From positions 1-9,250 of the forward strand of contig CAJOMW010000063.1 of assembly GCA_905235695.1 (NCBI GenBank): a stretch of 9,250 nucleotides of DNA, given 5' to 3'. A program made the translations under genes and the position numbers. The notes below the pieces were generated by a model. That model was not told the DNA's origin and searched no databases. It saw nothing but the letters and a program-made list of their open reading frames with translations. This document shows, piece after piece, positions 7,237 to 9,250 of this stretch. Origin of the DNA: an uncultured Clostridia bacterium (lineage in GTDB: Bacteria > Bacillota > Clostridia > Oscillospirales > CAG-382). The stretch's first letter is position 1. Each line of letters opens with the position of its first letter.

Positions 7237-8781
7237 TCAATCAACTATATAGTGCGAGCCTATGCTCTCTTTTCTCTTGCAGGCGCTCTCGGCAATTACC
7301 GTAGAAGCTACCGCCGCATTGAATACCGTATATTCTTTTATGTTTTCAAGTCTTCTCTTTCTGTACTTGTCGTATATCCTGTCAAGCTCGCGGTGTGTGT
7401 ACTCGAGCGAAGATGTGTGGCGTATCGCCCCGACGTACTCCGTCATGAGCGACTTCATATACGCTATATCATCGTCTATCTCGCTGTCGGGCGGGCAGAC
7501 GTCGTCAAATTCCTCGCTGCGAGGCATCTCAAACTTATATCCGTCGTTCTTTCTGAAGTCGCCGTTTATTTTAAGTGCGGCGCGCCTTCCGAATACCAAA
7601 CACTCGAGCGTAGAGTTGCTTGCAAGACGGTTGGCTCCCTGTACTCCCGTGCAGGCGACCTCTCCGCAGGCGTAAAGCCCCGATACGGTGGTTCTCGCAT
7701 GGAGATCCGTGCGGACTCCGCCCATGAGATAGTGCTCGGTTGGGTGTACCGGTATACTATCCTTCGGAACGTTAATTCCGAGCGAGCGGCACTTTTCAAA
7801 TATCGTCGGGAAGCGCTTTGCGAAGAACTCTTCGTCCATGTCGGACACGTCCAGATATACGCAGTCGTCCCCGGTCTTCATCATGTTTTTCAGTATTTCC
7901 CTCGTAACTATATCGCGCGGCGCAAGGTCGCGAAGAGAGTGCTTGTTGTACATAAATGCCTCGCCGCTCTTGTTGCGAAGCACTGCTCCTTCTCCCCTGA
8001 CGGCTTCGGATATAAGAAACATCTTTCCGTCCTCAACGCCGACAGCAAGCGCCGTCGGGTGGAACTGCACGAACTCCATGTCCTTGCACACAGCGCCCGC
8101 CCTCATGCAGGCGGCGATGCCGTCTCCTGTCGTGCCTTTGGGGTTGGTGGAGAACTTATAGAGCTGACCTATCGATCCGGTGGCGATCACGATGTTCCTC
8201 GAATATATTACCCTGTCCTCGTCTCCGTCGTTTACCACAACGCCTATCGCTCCGTTTTTGTCTGTGAGAATGTCGACGAGAAAGGTATTGAAGAATACGC
8301 TTATATTCTCTCTTCCAGAAGCCACCTCGCCGAGAGTTTTGGTCATTACCCTGCCTGTCGCATCTCCTCCGCAGTGCAGTATTCTGCGGCAGCAGTGTCC
8401 GCCCTCGCGAGTGACTATTATGTTTCCGTCTTCGTCCTTGTCGAACTGTACGCCGAGCCTTATGACGTCGTTTATTACCTCGGGACCTTCGCGGACAAGC
8501 ACTTCTACGGCTTTTTTGTCGCAGTGTCCGGCTCCGGCCATCAGCGTGTCCTGAATATGAGCTTCAAACGAGTCGGTTTCCTGAGTGACTGCGGCGATTC
8601 CTCCCTGTGCAAGCCATGAGCTTCCGGAATCTATCCCGCCCTTTGATATTATTGCGACCGAGTGTTTAGGGTCAATATTGAGAGCGCAGTACAGTCCGGC
8701 AAGTCCGCCGCCGACGATTACCACGTCATACGTCTCGCCTTCGTCCCTGACCTTGTCGTTTGTAAAAAGGTATCTTCTCAT
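7237..8781 (-). CDS. nadB: L-aspartate oxidase
   Basis: NadB is an FAD enzyme that oxidises L-aspartate to iminoaspartate for quinolinate synthesis. The chosen start gives 514 residues. Motifs in order are the FAD-binding VIVGGGLAGLYCA (21-33), SGSSWLAQGGIAA (52-64), REGGHCCRRILHCGGDATG (125-143), ATGSIGQLY (200-208), FVQFHPTAL with H241, SEAVRGEGAVLRN (258-270), LAPRDIVTREI with R289, TEHYLMGGVRTD with H350, CGEVACTGVQGANRLASNS (372-390) with R385, and a C-terminal helical region ending RKESIGSHY. These arginine and histidine positions agree with the active-site residues known from E. coli NadB. The start at 8781 has a weak AAAAGAG 8 nt upstream; an in-frame ATG at 8835 would add 18 residues (MPLISPLKRG...) but has no ribosome binding site and a sequence unlike the family. 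It is the first gene of the operon. nadA is not next to it. Confidence 0.96.
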   Translation of the reverse strand: MRRYLFTNDKVRDEGETYDVVIVGGGLAGLYCALNIDPKHSVAIISKGGIDSGSSWLAQGGIAAVTQETDSFEAHIQDTLMAGAGHCDKKAVEVLVREGPEVINDVIRLGVQFDKDEDGNIIVTREGGHCCRRILHCGGDATGRVMTKTLGEVASGRENISVFFNTFLVDILTDKNGAIGVVVNDGDEDRVIYSRNIVIATGSIGQLYKFSTNPKGTTGDGIAACMRAGAVCKDMEFVQFHPTALAVGVEDGKMFLISEAVRGEGAVLRNKSGEAFMYNKHSLRDLAPRDIVTREILKNMMKTGDDCVYLDVSDMDEEFFAKRFPTIFEKCRSLGINVPKDSIPVHPTEHYLMGGVRTDLHARTTVSGLYACGEVACTGVQGANRLASNSTLECLVFGRRAALKINGDFRKNDGYKFEMPRSEEFDDVCPPDSEIDDDIAYMKSLMTEYVGAIRHTSSLEYTHRELDRIYDKYRKRRLENIKEYTVFNAAVASTVIAESACKRKESIGSHYIVD

Positions 8782-8803
8782 AGATGTAACTCTTTTCTGC
8801 CGA

Positions 8804-8824
8804 AAGCCCCGTTTTAACGGGCTT
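8804..8824 (-). promoter_or_regulatory. Hairpin in the nadB leader
   Basis: In the predicted nadB transcript the sequence AAGCCCGTTAAAACGGGGCTT folds into up to nine pairs with one bulged G, about 22 nt before the ATG. No U tract follows, so it is not an intrinsic terminator. It could tune translation or mRNA stability; it also lies inside the 18-codon extension that the upstream ATG would give. Confidence 0.45.
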
Positions 8825-8844
8825 ATCAGCGGCATCTGAATTTA

Positions 8845-8856
8845 ATATGCGCATAT
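8845..8856. promoter_or_regulatory. Perfect 12-bp palindrome in the nadB leader
   Basis: ATATGCGCATAT is a perfect palindrome at roughly +31 to +43 of the predicted nadB transcript. Its TGCGCA centre recurs in a second palindrome at 8954-8965 on the other side of the promoter. An operator role is inference. Confidence 0.4.
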
Positions 8857-8870
8857 CTTGCAGCACTTTG

Positions 8871-8947
8871 TCTCATATCCGTAAACTTATTCCATTATAA
8901 CATTATATTGTTAACAAAACAAGTATAAACTATTACAGGATATGAGA
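8871..8947. repeat. Inverted repeat flanking the nadB promoter
   Basis: TCTCATATCC at 8871-8880 and its exact reverse complement GGATATGAGA at 8938-8947 bracket the predicted promoter. The match continues inward as GTAA (8881-8884) and TTAC (8933-8936) if one extra A at 8937 is allowed, giving about 14 pairs. The dyad centre near 8909 falls in the spacer between the -35 and -10 elements. The arms could be operator half-sites for a repressor of NAD synthesis, or recombination sites of a small invertible promoter; the sequence alone does not decide. Confidence 0.6.
8894..8922 (-). promoter_or_regulatory. Predicted sigma-A promoter of the nadB operon
   Basis: On the minus strand TTGTTT (8922-8917) is followed after exactly 17 bp by TATAAT (8899-8894), with TG one base upstream of the -10 element, an extended -10. 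Transcription would start near 8887-8888 and leave a leader of about 106 nt before nadB. A second TATAAT at 8907-8902 has no good partner. The spacer contains the perfect palindrome TTGTTAACAA (8908-8917), a possible protein-binding site. Confidence 0.75.
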
Positions 8948-8953
8948 TATGGT

Positions 8954-8965
8954 TTTTGCGCAAAA
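8954..8965. promoter_or_regulatory. Perfect 12-bp palindrome upstream of the nadB promoter
   Basis: TTTTGCGCAAAA is a perfect palindrome about 65-75 bp upstream of the predicted nadB transcription start, between the inverted repeat and the terminator at 8970-8998. It shares the TGCGCA centre with the palindrome at 8845-8856. Its function is unknown. Confidence 0.35.
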
Positions 8966-8969
8966 CGAG

Positions 8970-8998
8970 AAAAAACCTCGGGCTTGGCTGCCCGAGGT
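8970..8998 (-). terminator. Strong intrinsic terminator upstream of the nadB promoter
   Basis: ACCTCGGGC (8975-8983) pairs perfectly with GCCCGAGGT (8990-8998) around a 6-nt loop. On the minus strand the stem is followed by TTTTTT (8975-8970). It would stop transcription arriving from proS or from any transcript within the intergenic region, and so insulate the nadB promoter that starts about 50 nt further on. Confidence 0.88.
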
Positions 8999-9028
8999 AA
9001 AAAGATGGATAATCTTTAGCAATCAAAG

Positions 9029-9045
9029 CAAAAGCGTCGCTTTTG
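9029..9045. repeat. Intergenic hairpin, copy 1
   Basis: CAAAAGC (9029-9035) pairs with GCTTTTG (9039-9045) around a 3-nt loop. The 16 bases at 9030-9045 match 9089-9104 at 14 positions, so the two hairpins appear to be copies of one short palindromic unit. There is no U tract that would make this a clear terminator. Confidence 0.5.
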
Positions 9046-9079
9046 ATATTCTTTTTCTGTTGTGCTGCTTAGCAAAGTT

Positions 9080-9104
9080 GCGGCCGGCGAAAGCGCCGCT
9101 TTTG
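9080..9104. repeat. Intergenic hairpin, copy 2
   Basis: CGGCG (9085-9089) pairs with CGCCG (9094-9098) around AAAG; an alternative stem joins GCGGC (9080-9084) and GCCGC (9095-9099). The part GAAAGCGCCGCTTTTG (9089-9104) resembles copy 1 at 9030-9045. A short 7-bp tandem, CTGCATT then TTGCATT, follows at 9111-9124. Between 9000 and 9124 I see no open reading frame or recognisable RNA gene, only these structures. Confidence 0.5.
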
Positions 9105-9124
9105 CCAATTCTGCATTTTGCATT

Positions 9125-9146
9125 AAAAAATCACTTCGTGATTTTT
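9125..9146 (-). terminator. Intrinsic terminator of proS
   Basis: Starting one base after the proS stop on the minus strand, AAAAATCAC (9146-9138) pairs with GTGATTTTT (9134-9126) around a 3-nt loop and ends in six T residues. The stem is AT-rich with few GC pairs, so termination may be leaky, which would explain the stronger second terminator at 8970-8998. Confidence 0.7.
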
Positions 9147-9147
9147 C

Positions 9148-9250
9148 TCAATACGCTTTTCCCCAGTAAACGAGCTTCTTCGCTTCTCTTCCGCAGCAAA
9201 CGCACTTGTCGGAGAGCTTTTCCTGCTCGAACGGTATGCATCTCGAGCCG
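9148..9250 (-). CDS. proS: Prolyl-tRNA synthetase, C-terminal fragment (archaeal/eukaryotic type)
   Basis: Only the last 33 codons are in the window; the stop TGA is at 9150-9148 and the frame enters from the right edge. The peptide reads CIPFEQE, then CVCCGREAKKLVYWGKAY at the end. This fits the C-terminal zinc-binding-like domain of the archaeal/eukaryotic-type prolyl-tRNA synthetase: a first cysteine before PFEQE, a later CxCCG cluster, a basic stretch and the terminal AY, whose last tyrosine reaches towards the active site in characterised members. The enzyme charges tRNA-Pro in the cytoplasm. This form is common in Clostridia and lacks the editing insertion of the E. coli type. The call rests on a short fragment, but the pattern is distinctive. 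Confidence 0.83.
   Translation of the reverse strand, partial: GSRCIPFEQEKLSDKCVCCGREAKKLVYWGKAY

Noticed and set aside
6412..8619. Very long open frame on the + strand (735 codons) across nadC and nadB
   Set aside because: It is antisense to two clearly recognisable genes and their junction. Its predicted protein is rich in Cys, Tyr, Arg, His and Val with no known motif, as expected when the coding strand avoids TTA, CTA and TCA codons.
8782..8835. Upstream ATG that would lengthen NadB by 18 residues
   Set aside because: It has no ribosome binding site, the added residues MPLISPLKRGFRQKRVTS are not typical of the family, and the segment contains a hairpin that fits better as untranslated leader.
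8861..8960. NAD+ riboswitch or T-box element upstream of nadB
   Set aside because: I found no recognisable conserved core and no terminator-antiterminator arrangement between the promoter and the start codon.
9000..9147. CRISPR array or tRNA gene
   Set aside because: Repeats are only two copies of an imperfect short palindrome with no regular spacers, and no cloverleaf, TTCRA loop or CCA end is visible.

Overview
The window looks like ordinary chromosome of a low-to-mid GC Clostridia-type Bacillota, probably a gut-associated Oscillospirales or Christensenellales relative. The reasons are strong GGAGG-type ribosome binding sites, an archaeal-type prolyl-tRNA synthetase C-terminus, the clostridial style of the TGT and MutL sequences, and tightly packed operons. 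No mobile element, CRISPR array, rRNA or tRNA gene was seen. The taxonomic call is inference.

Layout. On the + strand, positions 1-1355 hold the 3' end of a cinA-like gene (nicotinamide-nucleotide amidase domain), followed 12 nt later by a complete class I SAM-dependent methyltransferase of the Methyltransf_32 type. A two-way intrinsic terminator at 1372-1404 separates this pair from a converging five-gene minus-strand operon. In transcription order that operon is nadB (L-aspartate oxidase), nadC (quinolinate phosphoribosyltransferase), mutL (mismatch repair endonuclease/ATPase), an uncharacterised 551-residue metallo-beta-lactamase-fold protein, and tgt (tRNA-guanine transglycosylase). The intergenic gaps are 21, 30, 19 and 34 nt, so one transcript ending at 1372-1404 is likely. 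Upstream of nadB is a 366-nt non-coding stretch (8782-9147) that holds a well-formed sigma-A-type promoter for the operon, an inverted repeat flanking that promoter, two TGCGCA-centred palindromes, a leader hairpin, a strong terminator, two related hairpins and a second terminator. The window ends inside the 3' end of proS on the minus strand.

How the genes fit together. nadB and nadC provide two of the three steps from aspartate to nicotinate mononucleotide (NaMN); nadA (quinolinate synthase) is not in the window. The CinA/PncC-type domain encoded on the opposite strand would make the same product, NaMN, by deamidating NMN, which is a possible but unproven thematic link. mutL, tgt and proS are housekeeping information-processing genes. 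The metallo-beta-lactamase-fold protein is the only protein with no clear role, and the architecture of the nadB promoter region is the most interesting non-coding signal. I did not find strong evidence for an undescribed multi-gene system here.
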